NCBI GenBank assembly: GCA_965199165.1
Contig: OZ240681.1
Span: forward strand, 1,922,001-1,986,000
Direction of reading: 5' to 3'
DNA length: 64,000 nucleotides
DNA from: LMUY01 sp965199165
GTDB taxonomy: Bacteria > Pseudomonadota > Alphaproteobacteria > Acetobacterales > Acetobacteraceae
Numbering within the stretch: position 1 is the first letter of the stretch; the number at the start of each line of letters is the position of its first letter. The position numbers were made by a program, and so were the translations under genes. This document shows positions 51,224 through 61,483 of the stretch, in pieces. Below the pieces are notes generated by a model. It ran no database searches. It was not told where the DNA came from and worked only from the letters and a program-made list of their open reading frames with translations.

Positions 51224-52396
51224 ATGAGCGAGCTGACCACCACCGGCATCGACCCCGTTCCCGCCATCGCCGGCGCCCCGGCGGTCCCGGACACGACCCG
51301 GGCGCGGCCGCCGGCGGCGGTGCACGGTCCGGTGGCCTGGGTGCGGACGAACCTGTTCGGCTCCTGGCCGTCCGGGATCGCCACCGTGCTGTTCGCCGTG
51401 CTGATCGTCTACTGGGCTGTCGGCTTCTTCAGCTGGGCGGTGGTGCATGCCGTCTGGACCGTGCCGGACGGTGCGAACGGGCCGGACACGACCGCCTGCC
51501 GCGACGTCCGCGGGGTTGGCGCGTGTTGGGCGATCCTGGACGAGAACTACCGCCTGATGCTGTTCGGGCGCTTCCCCTACGCGCTGCAATGGCGCCCGGG
51601 CGTGGTCGTGCTGCTGTTCATCGGCCTCTACGCCCTGTCCATGTGGCGCCGCAGCTGGCGCAAGGAACTGGTCTACGTCTGGATCGCGGCGCTGACGGTG
51701 ATCGGCGTCCTGATGTGGGGCGGCATCCTCGGGCTGGAGTTCGTGCCGCAGGACGAATGGGGCGGCCTGCCGCTCACGCTGATCCTTGCGACCTTCGGCG
51801 CGGCCTTGGCCTTTCCGCTCTCGGTCGCGGTGGCGCTCGGACGGCGCTCGACCAAGCTGCCGGCGGTCAAGGCGCTGTGCGTGCTGTATGTGGAGCTGAT
51901 CCGGGGCGTGCCGCTGATCACGCTGCTGTTCATGGCCAGCGTGATGTTCCCGCTGTTCCTGCCGGACGGCGTCAACATCGACAAGCTGCTGCGGGCACAG
52001 GTCGCCATCATCCTGTTCGCCGCCGCTTACCTGGCGGAGGTGGTGCGCGGCGGCCTGCAGGCGCTTCCGAAAGGCCAGTACGAGGCGGCCGACGCGCTCG
52101 GCCTGTCATATTGGAAGAAGACTGGCTTCATCGTGCTGCCGCAGGCGTTGCGCCTGGTGATCCCGCCGTTGGTGAACACCTTCATCGGCTTCTTCAAGGA
52201 TACCAGCCTGGTGCTGATCATCGGCCTGTTCGACCTGCTGTCAGCCGGCAAGATCGCGCTCACTGATCCGAAATGGGCGGCGTATTCCACCGAAGTCTAC
52301 CTGGCGCTCGCCGCGATCTACTTCGTGTTCTGCTACACCATGGCCCGCTATTCGCGCGGGCTGGAGCGCGAGTTCGCCCGCGCCCGCAACCGGTAA
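51224..52396 (+). CDS. aapM: Amino acid ABC transporter permease (AapM-like)
   Basis: 390 residues, one base after the aapQ stop. VAWVRTNLFGSWPSGIATVLFAVLI near the N-terminus, PQDEWGGLPLTLILATFGAAL in the middle, ELIRGVPLITLLFMASVMFPLFLP, and the EAA loop KGQYEAADALGLSYWKKTGFIVLPQAL are all characteristic of AapM/BztC. Second channel subunit. Confidence 0.95.
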   Translation: MSELTTTGIDPVPAIAGAPAVPDTTRARPPAAVHGPVAWVRTNLFGSWPSGIATVLFAVLIVYWAVGFFSWAVVHAVWTVPDGANGPDTTACRDVRGVGACWAILDENYRLMLFGRFPYALQWRPGVVVLLFIGLYALSMWRRSWRKELVYVWIAALTVIGVLMWGGILGLEFVPQDEWGGLPLTLILATFGAALAFPLSVAVALGRRSTKLPAVKALCVLYVELIRGVPLITLLFMASVMFPLFLPDGVNIDKLLRAQVAIILFAAAYLAEVVRGGLQALPKGQYEAADALGLSYWKKTGFIVLPQALRLVIPPLVNTFIGFFKDTSLVLIIGLFDLLSAGKIALTDPKWAAYSTEVYLALAAIYFVFCYTMARYSRGLEREFARARNR

Positions 52397-52410
52397 AAGG
52401 GGAAAGCCCG

Positions 52411-53196
52411 ATGAGTGCCGCGATGTCGATGACGACGCCGACCCCGCTGTCCAACGCCGCGCCGGCCATCGTGCTGGACAAGGTCAACAAGTGGTACGGC
52501 GCCATGCACGTGCTGCGCAACGTGACGCTGACGGTCGGGCAGAAGGAGAAGGTGGTGGTGTGCGGGCCATCCGGCTCGGGCAAGTCCACCATGATCCGCT
52601 GCATCAACCGCCTGGAAAGCCACCAGGAGGGTAAGATCATCGTCGACGGCACGGAGCTGACCGACGACCTGCGGGCTCTGGACACGATCCGGCGCGAAGT
52701 CGGCATGGTGTTCCAGTCGTTCAACCTGTTCCCGCACCTGACCATCCTGGAGAACTGCACCCTGGCGCCGATCTGGGTGCGCAAGATGCCGAAGGCCGAG
52801 GCGGAGGAGCTGGCGATGAGCTACCTGCGCCGGGTGAAGATCCCGGAGCAGGCGAAGAAGTATCCGGGGCAGTTGTCCGGCGGGCAGCAGCAGCGCGTCG
52901 CGATCGCGCGGGCGCTGTGCATGAAGCCGAAGATCATGCTGTTCGACGAGCCGACCTCCGCGCTCGACCCGGAGATGATCAAGGAGGTGCTGGACACCAT
53001 GATCGGCCTGGCCGAGACGGGCATGACCATGGTGTGCGTGACGCACGAGATGGGCTTCGCCAAGAAGGTCGCCGACCGCGTGGTGTTCATGGACCGCGGC
53101 GAAGTGGTGGAGGCCGGTCCGCCGCGGGAGCTGTTCGACAACCCGCAGACGGACCGGTTGAAGCTGTTCCTGAGCCAGATCCTCAAGGACCACTGA
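52411..53196 (+). CDS. aapP: Amino acid ABC transporter ATP-binding protein (AapP-like)
   Basis: 261 residues from ATG 52411, with AAGGGGA upstream. Walker A CGPSGSGKSTMIRCINRLE, Q-loop VFQSFNLFPHLT, signature LSGGQQQRVAIARAL, Walker B IMLFDEPTSALDPEM, and H-loop VTHEMGFA are complete. It powers the AapQM channel. It lies directly before a perfect hairpin repeat that separates it from the convergent clpB. Confidence 0.96.
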   Translation: MSAAMSMTTPTPLSNAAPAIVLDKVNKWYGAMHVLRNVTLTVGQKEKVVVCGPSGSGKSTMIRCINRLESHQEGKIIVDGTELTDDLRALDTIRREVGMVFQSFNLFPHLTILENCTLAPIWVRKMPKAEAEELAMSYLRRVKIPEQAKKYPGQLSGGQQQRVAIARALCMKPKIMLFDEPTSALDPEMIKEVLDTMIGLAETGMTMVCVTHEMGFAKKVADRVVFMDRGEVVEAGPPRELFDNPQTDRLKLFLSQILKDH

Positions 53197-53206
53197 GGGT
53201 ACTTCT

Positions 53207-53227
53207 CCCTCTCCCAGAGGGAGAGGG
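53207..53227. terminator. Perfect hairpin (REP-like core) between convergent aapP and clpB
   Basis: CCCTCTCCC (53207-53215), AGA, GGGAGAGGG (53219-53227): a symmetrical 9-bp stem identical in core to the copy at 10051-10071. It lies in a 50-bp convergent gap. On the plus strand only CTTAA follows, so it is a weak intrinsic terminator at best, but being symmetrical it could act on both strands. It belongs to the dispersed repeat family. Confidence 0.6.
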
Positions 53228-53246
53228 CTTAACCTAACCCACGCGG

Positions 53247-55829
<2,583 letters not shown>

Positions 55830-55937
55830 GTTTGTCCCTTTCGATCAGGCGACAGATCAATGCCGCGCCCCTACTCAGGCGACGCGTGCCTATGCGAAAT
55901 GGTAAGGTCGGCAGCGGGACTCAAGAGGGGCATGCCG

Positions 55938-56819
55938 TCACCCGACGGCGACTTGCACGTTCACCGCCATGCTGCCGAACGCGCCCGGCGGGCCCAGGAA
56001 GCTGCCGGAGACGGGCACGGCCTGCTGCGGCGTCCGCGCCACGCTCACCCGGATCAGGTTGCGCCCTGCGACCCAGCCATTGGTCGGGTCGAACTCCACC
56101 CACCCGGCGCCGGGCAGGTAGACCTCCACCCACGCATGGGTGGCGCCGCCGCCCACCACCGGCTGGTCGGAGGCGACCAGCCGCTCGTCATACAAGTAGC
56201 CGCTGACGAAGCGGGCCGCCAAGCCGAGCGAGCGCACCGCCTCCATCATGAACACGGTGAAGTCGCGGCAGGCGCCTGTCCGGCTTGCCAGGGTCACCAG
56301 CGGGTCGTTGGTGCCCTCCGCCTGCCGGCCCTCGTAGCGGAAGTCGTCGCGGATGGCCTTGGTCATCGCCGTCAGCATCGCCATCGTGCCGGTCGATCCC
56401 GCGGTGGCGAGGAAGCCGTGGGCCCAGGCATCCACGATCCGCTCCGGATCGTCGTAGTGCCGCTCGATCGACCGGGCGAGGTCCGGCACCTCGGCGGAGG
56501 TGTAGCTGAACGGGAACGTCTCCGCCTGGGGGTCGAGCGGCAGGTCCGTCCGCGTGGGATAATGGTGCAAGTCCAGCGTCGACGTCACCGTCAGATGGTC
56601 CACGGCCTGGTCGCGGGCGAAACCCAGGTAGCAGACGGAGTTGCCGAACACGTCATGCGCCCACCGCGTCGAGGTGGCGGGGGGCGAGACGGTGAGCCGG
56701 GTCTCGAGCAGGCGCAGATCATGGCTGTCGCGCGGCCGCAGCATCAGGCGATGCGGAAGCAGGGTTACCGGCTTATCGTAACGATAGGCCGTCCGGTGGG
56801 TGACGCGGACCCTCGGCAC
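55938..56819 (-). CDS. Bacterial transglutaminase-like (Tgase N-terminal plus core) protein
   Basis: 293 residues from GTG 56819. The N-terminal beta domain (RVTHRTAYRYDKPVTLLPHRLMLRPRD) is the bacterial transglutaminase N-domain. The core has the Cys-His-Asp triad C184 (RTGACRDFTVF), H228 (ATHAWVEVY) and D244 (EFDPTN). Cytosolic, no signal peptide. Such proteins usually accompany an alpha-E protein and an ATP-grasp protein in a peptide-ligation cluster; neither is here. Its GTG immediately follows the TGA of the 25-residue peptide gene (TGAGTG), implying translational coupling. Confidence 0.9.
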   Translation of the reverse strand: MPRVRVTHRTAYRYDKPVTLLPHRLMLRPRDSHDLRLLETRLTVSPPATSTRWAHDVFGNSVCYLGFARDQAVDHLTVTSTLDLHHYPTRTDLPLDPQAETFPFSYTSAEVPDLARSIERHYDDPERIVDAWAHGFLATAGSTGTMAMLTAMTKAIRDDFRYEGRQAEGTNDPLVTLASRTGACRDFTVFMMEAVRSLGLAARFVSGYLYDERLVASDQPVVGGGATHAWVEVYLPGAGWVEFDPTNGWVAGRNLIRVSVARTPQQAVPVSGSFLGPPGAFGSMAVNVQVAVG

Positions 56820-56897
56820 TCAGATGACGTGGAAGATCAGCAGCAGGATGATGATCGGAATGGGAATGCCGAGCAGCCAGAGCAGGATGCTGCGCAT
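56820..56897 (-). CDS. Very short hydrophobic membrane peptide, 25 residues
   Basis: An ATG at 56897 follows GGAGG by eight bases, an excellent ribosome site. It encodes 25 residues beginning MRSILLWLLGIPIP, then a run of Ile/Leu, ending FHVI. It is a single transmembrane segment with one basic residue near the start, so probably N-in. The TGA (56820-56822) abuts the GTG of the transglutaminase gene, so the peptide may serve as a coupling leader, or be a bona fide small membrane protein. No homologue can be claimed without a search. Confidence 0.7.
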   Translation of the reverse strand: MRSILLWLLGIPIPIIILLLIFHVI

Positions 56898-56960
56898 GTC
56901 GCAGACCTCCGGGATATACGCCTGGGCGCCACAACGCCGGCGCGGCCGGCCGGGTTGCCG

Positions 56961-57542
56961 CTAGGCGGCAGGCCGGGCGCGTCGCTGTTGCAGCCATGCA
57001 TCGGCCCGGCGGCGGAGCCGCCCCACTCCGGCCATGGCCGCCAATCGCCGATCCAGGAAGGCGGCGGTCGCAGCACCGTCCGGACTGTCATCGCGCAGCC
57101 AGAACAGCAACGTGGCGCCATACACGCCGGCCAGGCTCGCGCGCTTGGTGTACCAGCTCCAATCCACGCTGCGGTCGCCGGCCGCATGCCACATCGCGTC
57201 CACCGTGCGGGCCGTCACCCGGGCGGACGCCAGAGGATGCTGAGACAAGAGCCCCAGGCCGCGGCGGACCGCCTCCCGCGCGGGCTGCACCATCTCCAGC
57301 CGGCTCAGCAGGGCGGCGCGGACGCGATCGGACACGCGATCGCCCAGGGCAGGCTGCATCCGGCGGTCTGCCAGGTCGCTCCAGCTCTCCACCATGTCGA
57401 GCGGACCGCCGGGGAAGAGCAAGTCGGCGTCAGGCCCGGCGACCTCCTGCAACGCTGCCAGCGTCCAGCCCGGGAAGGGCAGGGCGGCGACCAGGGCGTC
57501 CAATGCCGCATCACGCTCGTCGCTCCGCTCGGGGCGTGTCAT
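56961..57542 (-). CDS. COQ9 family protein (ubiquinone biosynthesis)
   Basis: 193 residues. The C-terminal block DWSWYTKRASLAGVYGATLLFWLRDDSPDG is the COQ9 signature; WLRDDSPD and the following FLDRRLAAMAGVGR are conserved from alphaproteobacteria to mitochondria. COQ9 binds lipid and presents substrate to the hydroxylase COQ7 in ubiquinone synthesis. Located between deformylase (ATGA overlap) and the small membrane-peptide gene. In alphaproteobacteria COQ9 commonly lies near rpsU, as here. Confidence 0.92.
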   Translation of the reverse strand: MTRPERSDERDAALDALVAALPFPGWTLAALQEVAGPDADLLFPGGPLDMVESWSDLADRRMQPALGDRVSDRVRAALLSRLEMVQPAREAVRRGLGLLSQHPLASARVTARTVDAMWHAAGDRSVDWSWYTKRASLAGVYGATLLFWLRDDSPDGAATAAFLDRRLAAMAGVGRLRRRADAWLQQRRARPAA

Positions 57543-58066
57543 GCGCCTGCCCGCGTCAGTTCTTCGTTGAAGCCGAATAGCCGGAAATCGTTCATGCGCA
57601 TGGGATAGAGGATGCCGTCCAGATGGTCATATTCGTGCTGCACGACGCCGGCGTGGAACCCGCCGACCTCCGCGCCGACCGGGTTGCCGTCGCAATCCAC
57701 CCCGCGGTAGCGCACCCGGGCCCATCGCGGCACTGCCGCCCGCAGGCCGGGGATCGACAGGCAGCCCTCCCAGCGCAACACGCGCTCCTCCCCGACGGGT
57801 TCGACCACCGGGTTGATCACGACGGTGTTGCCGACGGGTGCATCGTCCGGCGCGCCGCTGGACCGTGCCGGCTGCACGCGGAACACGAACAGGCGCAGCG
57901 GGACATGCACCTGCGGCGCGGCCAGACCAGCGCCGGGCGCGTCCTCCATCGTCTCCATCATGTCGTCGACGAGACGGCGGATATCTGCGGCCCCGGGGTC
58001 GGCGACCGGTTCGGCCCGCTGCAGCAGGACGGGGTGGCCCATGCGGGCGATCTTGAGAATGGCCAT
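57539..58066 (-). CDS. def: Peptide deformylase
   Basis: 175 residues from ATG 58066; upstream in-frame codons exist but add no conserved sequence. The three PDF motifs are GAGLAAPQ (45-52), EGCLS (100-104) and QHEYDHLDG (143-151). They give metal ligands C102, H144, H148 and catalytic E145. A 7-10 residue insertion (ARSSGAPDDAP, about 67-77) lies between motifs 1 and 2. It removes the formyl group from nascent proteins. Alphaproteobacteria often carry two PDF paralogues, and with this insertion this one may be the second copy. Confidence 0.93.
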   Translation of the reverse strand: MAILKIARMGHPVLLQRAEPVADPGAADIRRLVDDMMETMEDAPGAGLAAPQVHVPLRLFVFRVQPARSSGAPDDAPVGNTVVINPVVEPVGEERVLRWEGCLSIPGLRAAVPRWARVRYRGVDCDGNPVGAEVGGFHAGVVQHEYDHLDGILYPMRMNDFRLFGFNEELTRAGA

Positions 58067-58215
58067 TGCCCATCCAATTTGGGATTGCGAAAGGCTTTGG
58101 CGAGAGGCGGAGGCCATGCTATAGCCCGGCCTCCGCGATTTTGCAGCGTGGCGGAAGCCCTTTGACGCGCCTACGGAGGTTGGCTCCTGGGTGGGACGGC
58201 AGGAGAGAGCATCGA

Positions 58216-58419
58216 GTGCAGGTTCTGGTTCGTGACAACAATGTCGATCAAGCGCTCAAGGCGCTCAAGAAAAAGATGCAGCGCGAAGGTATCTTTCGCG
58301 AGATGAAGCTGCGCCGGCATTTCGAGAAGCCGTCCGAGCGTCGCGCCCGCGAGGCGGCCGAGGCGGTTCGCCGTGCCCGCAAGATGGAGCGCAAGCGGCT
58401 GGAGCGCGAAGGCTTCTAA
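58216..58419 (+). CDS. rpsU: 30S ribosomal protein S21
   Basis: 67 residues from GTG 58216. VQVLVRDNNVDQALKALKKKM is the family N-terminus, followed by the basic helix region FREMKLRRHFEKPSERRAREAAEA and the C-terminal MERKRLEREGF. AGGAGAGA ends seven bases upstream. S21 binds 16S rRNA near the anti-Shine-Dalgarno region. It diverges from def/COQ9; the divergent gap of about 150 bp would hold both promoters. Confidence 0.97.
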   Translation: MQVLVRDNNVDQALKALKKKMQREGIFREMKLRRHFEKPSERRAREAAEAVRRARKMERKRLEREGF

Positions 58420-58442
58420 CCAGCGCCGCCGGGTCCAGCCGG

Positions 58443-58982
58443 TCAAGACGTGAGGGCCGTGCAGCCTTCCGCCGGTGCCGTCTGGCCGGGCTGGACCGAC
58501 AGGTTGAAGCTGGTGACCGCCAGCACCCTTGCACCTTGGCTGATCGTGAAGGTCCAGGTGCCGGGCACGAGCGCCCAGGGCTCTTCCAGCGTGTATCCCG
58601 TGTAGGACCAATGGTCAGCCGCGACCCCGCCGAGGTTGATCTCCGCGGTGCTGGTCCGTCCGTCCGGCAGTTGCCAGAGCGGATGGTCCAACCGCACCGT
58701 GACCGCCGCGTCGCCATCCGCTGACAGGTTCAGCGCCCGGAACTCCAGCCCGAACTGCTTGCAATAGGCGCCGACGATGTCCGGGCCGAGATGGGTGAAG
58801 CTGGGCGTCAGCACGGGTGTGCTGCCGACGACGTTGCCCGGGCGCGGCGGTTCGGACGGGCCGGCCTCTTGCGCCACCACCTCGCCCAGCCGGCCGATTT
58901 CGAGCTTGAGCGGCTCCGCCCTGGCCAAGCAGGCGGACGCGAGGAGCTGCCCGCTGGCGAGGATGACGCAGAGACGGACCAT
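58443..58982 (-). CDS. Periplasmic DUF3859 domain-containing protein
   Basis: 179 residues from ATG 58982 (a GTG one codon upstream is an alternative). A signal peptide (residues 1-22, ending SACLARAE) precedes LKLEIGRLGEVV, the HLGPDIVGAYCKQFGLEF stretch, VRLDHPLWQLPDG, GYTLEEPWALVPGTWTF and a final SFNLSVQP strand. This layout fits DUF3859. Function unknown. The remaining cysteines (for example AYCKQ and EGCTAL) may form a disulphide. It is adjacent to two lipoprotein genes on the same strand. Confidence 0.82.
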   Translation of the reverse strand: MVRLCVILASGQLLASACLARAEPLKLEIGRLGEVVAQEAGPSEPPRPGNVVGSTPVLTPSFTHLGPDIVGAYCKQFGLEFRALNLSADGDAAVTVRLDHPLWQLPDGRTSTAEINLGGVAADHWSYTGYTLEEPWALVPGTWTFTISQGARVLAVTSFNLSVQPGQTAPAEGCTALTS

Positions 58983-58995
58983 CACGTGGGTACCG

Positions 58996-59466
58996 TTACT
59001 GCAAAAATCCCCAGCGTTCCACCGCGGGTTCCGCGCTGGCCCATTTCCATCCCTGCTGCTGCTGACAGATGTCGACGGAATACCAGGCGGCCGGCTCGTC
59101 CGCGTCCTCGACCGAGAACAGCACCTGCTTGCAGGGCGCCAGCGGGTTGTCGATGCTGCGGACCACCTGCAACTGCCCATGCTCGTTGCCGATCGGCAGG
59201 CTGTGGCGGATGCGCCAGCCGGCGGTCCCGCCCACGTCCAACCCGCCGGCGGTGGCGGCGATCGCGTCCTGCTCACCCTCGTGCCAGGACCGCGAGACGC
59301 GCCGGAGCGTGTAGTCGGACACCGCGGCGGTGGCCACGCCCACCCCGAAGCCGACGGCCGGGTTGCCGCTCGCCCCGCCCGCCGCGGCACCAACCACCAC
59401 GCCGATGATATTGCCCGCCGAGGTGCAGCCGCCCAAGAGAAGTGCCAGCAGCCAGGCCGCCCTCAC
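58996..59466 (-). CDS. Small lipoprotein, paralogue of the upstream gene
   Basis: 156 residues from GTG 59466, which overlaps the preceding stop (GTGA). A lipoprotein signal with lipobox LLALLLGGC is followed by a Gly/Ala-rich hydrophobic stretch (NIIGVVVGAAAGGAS) and a globular part. It is clearly paralogous to the preceding gene: both carry LDVGG/LDAGG, HEGEQDAIA/HRNEQDRIA, the GNEHGQLQVVRSI/SDEHGQVAVVRAI block, CK-xx-FSV, and end WKWASAEPAxERWGxLQ. Function unknown; the Gly-rich part recalls glycine-zipper lipoproteins. Confidence 0.85.
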   Translation of the reverse strand: MRAAWLLALLLGGCTSAGNIIGVVVGAAAGGASGNPAVGFGVGVATAAVSDYTLRRVSRSWHEGEQDAIAATAGGLDVGGTAGWRIRHSLPIGNEHGQLQVVRSIDNPLAPCKQVLFSVEDADEPAAWYSVDICQQQQGWKWASAEPAVERWGFLQ

Positions 59467-59987
59467 TGCAGGGAGCCCCAGCGCTCCGTCGCGGGCTCGG
59501 CCGAGGCCCATTTCCAGCGGTCGGCATCGTGGCAGACGGTGGCGGTGTAGAAGGCGCGCTGCGGCTGATGGTTCTCTTCGGTATCGACGGAGAACACGAT
59601 CTCCTTGCATGCGATCGCCGGGCTGCCGATGGCCCGGACGACGGCGACCTGGCCGTGCTCGTCACTCTCGATCGGGACGTCGTGGGTCACGCTCCACGGC
59701 CCGCTGCCGCCGGCGTCCAGCCCCCCGGCGGCCTCGGCGATGCGGTCCTGCTCGTTGCGGTGGACGCGGCGCTCGGCGTACTGCAACCCGGCCGTGGCCC
59801 CGGCCGCGACGCCCAGCCCGATCGCCGTGGCGGCGGTGGCGCTGTGCGTGATGGAACTGGCGATGCCGGCGCCGGCCAGGCCGGAGACCTCCTGCGTCGT
59901 CCCGACCAGCAGAGAACTGCACGCCGGCAAGGCGAGCAAGCCCAACACGGGGAGAAGGCGGGCGAGCAGAACGGTTTGGCGGATCAT
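59463..59987 (-). CDS. Small lipoprotein (first of a tandem pair)
   Basis: 174 residues from ATG 59987. A signal peptide with lipobox LLALPACSS near residue 23 directs it to lipidation. Next is a Gly/Ala-rich zone (AGAGIASSITHSATAATAIGLG), then the block shared with the downstream paralogue: RIAEAAGGLDAGG, HDVPIESDEHGQVAVVRAI, CKEIVFSVDTEE and the WKWASAEPATERWGSLQ end. The two genes overlap by four bases. Role unknown; probably in the inner leaflet of the outer membrane. Confidence 0.85.
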   Translation of the reverse strand: MIRQTVLLARLLPVLGLLALPACSSLLVGTTQEVSGLAGAGIASSITHSATAATAIGLGVAAGATAGLQYAERRVHRNEQDRIAEAAGGLDAGGSGPWSVTHDVPIESDEHGQVAVVRAIGSPAIACKEIVFSVDTEENHQPQRAFYTATVCHDADRWKWASAEPATERWGSLQ

Positions 59988-60082
59988 CTTCCGCTCAGTA
60001 GGTAACCAGCGGAATCCCGTCCATGCCTTTCGCCCGCTTCGTTCGGCCGGCCGCGTTTTTGCCTGCCAGTGTTGCCGAACCG

Positions 60083-61483
60083 CTAGCGATCCGTCAGCCG
60101 GAACTCGATACGTCGGTTCTTGGCATTGGCATCCGCATTGTCCGTGGCATCGAGTGGCTGGTATTCGGCGAACCCGGTGGCCGCCAGGTGGTTGGCCGGC
60201 ACGCCCTCGCCGATCAGCAGCTTGACGACGTTGATGGCGCGTTGCGACGACAACTCCCAGTTCGACGCGAACAGTCCCCCACGCTGGATCGGCAGGCGGT
60301 CGGCATGGCCGTCCACCCGCATGATCCACGGCAGGTCGGGCGGGATTTCCGCCGCCACCTGCTTGATGGTTCCGGCCAGGGCGCGGATCTGGTCCTGGCC
60401 CGCCCCCGTCAGCTCCGCGCTGCCGATGGGGAACAGCACCTCGGACTGGAAGACGAAGCGGTCGCCCACGATCTGCACGCCGGGCTTGTTGGCCAGCACC
60501 TCGCGCAGGCGGCCGAAGAACTCGCTGCGGTAGCGCTGCAGCTCCTCCACCTTGGAGGCCAGGGCCGTGTTAAGCCGGGCGCCGAGGTTGGCGATCTGCA
60601 CGTCCTTCGCCTTGTCCGCCTGTTCGGAAAGGTCCAGCGCCGCCGACACCTGGGCCACCTGGTCGCGCAGCTGGGCGACCTGGCTGTTCATCAGCGCGAT
60701 CTGGGCGCGGGCCGAGTCGGACAGCTTCTGTTCGTCCGCGAGCTGCGCGGCGACGGCGGCGCGGGCCTGCTCGTCCGAGACGGACTTGGCGGCGGCCGTG
60801 CGGGCCTGCGCCTCCAACTCGTCCCGCAGCGCAGTCAGCGCGCGCACCTGGTCCGTGAGCTTGGCCAGGTCGGCCAGCTTGGCCTCCACCGTGGCGCGGT
60901 CGGCCGCGACCGTCTGGTCCAGTTCCGCCTTCGTGGCGGCCAATTGCCGTTTTGCATCCGCCAGCTGTGCCGCCAGGGCCGCCGCGTCCTGCCCGGCAGC
61001 GTCCGTCCGGCTGACGGCTGCGGCAAGCTGCTGCTGCAGCTGCCCATTGCGTGCCGCCGCCGCCTGGCCCTGGGCCGCCGCATCGGCAAGCTGGGCCGCC
61101 AGGCGCGTCCGCTCGGCCTGGAGGGAGTCCCGCTGGGCGGCCGCGTCCGCCAGTTGCTGATGCAATGTGGACACCTGGCTGCTCAGCTGGTCCCGCGTGC
61201 TGCTGGCCGCCTTGACGTCGGCGGTGAGGCTGGCGACGGAGGCCTGCAGCTCCGCCCCCCGGCCGCGTTCCAGCGACAGCATATCGGTGAGCTCGGCCAT
61301 CTGGCGGTTCAGGCGGTCCAACGCGCGGTCCTTGCCCGAGAGCGCGACCGAGAGGAACGCCTGGGCCAGCACGAACACCAACAGGACGAAGATGATGACC
61401 ATCAGCAGCGTGGACAGCGCGTCCACGTAGCCGGGCCAGGGGTTCAGCGCCTCGCCGCCGCCGCCGCGACGCCGCAGGCTCAT
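60083..61483 (-). CDS. MotB/OmpA-type protein with one membrane helix and a long coiled coil
   Basis: 466 residues. A short cytoplasmic head carries R/G-rich residues, then NPWPGYVDALSTLLMVIIFVL, with D21 at the position of the MotB/TolR proton-channel aspartate. About 280 residues of Ala/Gln/Asp/Leu heptads (residues 55-335) form a long coiled coil. The C-terminus is OmpA-like, peptidoglycan-binding: FPIGSAELTGAGQDQI and MRVDGHADRLPIQRG, ending NRRIEFRLTDR. Probably a stator-like envelope component driven by the MotA/TolQ partner (ATGA overlap). Not flagellar, since no flagellar genes are present. Confidence 0.9.
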   Translation of the reverse strand: MSLRRRGGGGEALNPWPGYVDALSTLLMVIIFVLLVFVLAQAFLSVALSGKDRALDRLNRQMAELTDMLSLERGRGAELQASVASLTADVKAASSTRDQLSSQVSTLHQQLADAAAQRDSLQAERTRLAAQLADAAAQGQAAAARNGQLQQQLAAAVSRTDAAGQDAAALAAQLADAKRQLAATKAELDQTVAADRATVEAKLADLAKLTDQVRALTALRDELEAQARTAAAKSVSDEQARAAVAAQLADEQKLSDSARAQIALMNSQVAQLRDQVAQVSAALDLSEQADKAKDVQIANLGARLNTALASKVEELQRYRSEFFGRLREVLANKPGVQIVGDRFVFQSEVLFPIGSAELTGAGQDQIRALAGTIKQVAAEIPPDLPWIMRVDGHADRLPIQRGGLFASNWELSSQRAINVVKLLIGEGVPANHLAATGFAEYQPLDATDNADANAKNRRIEFRLTDR

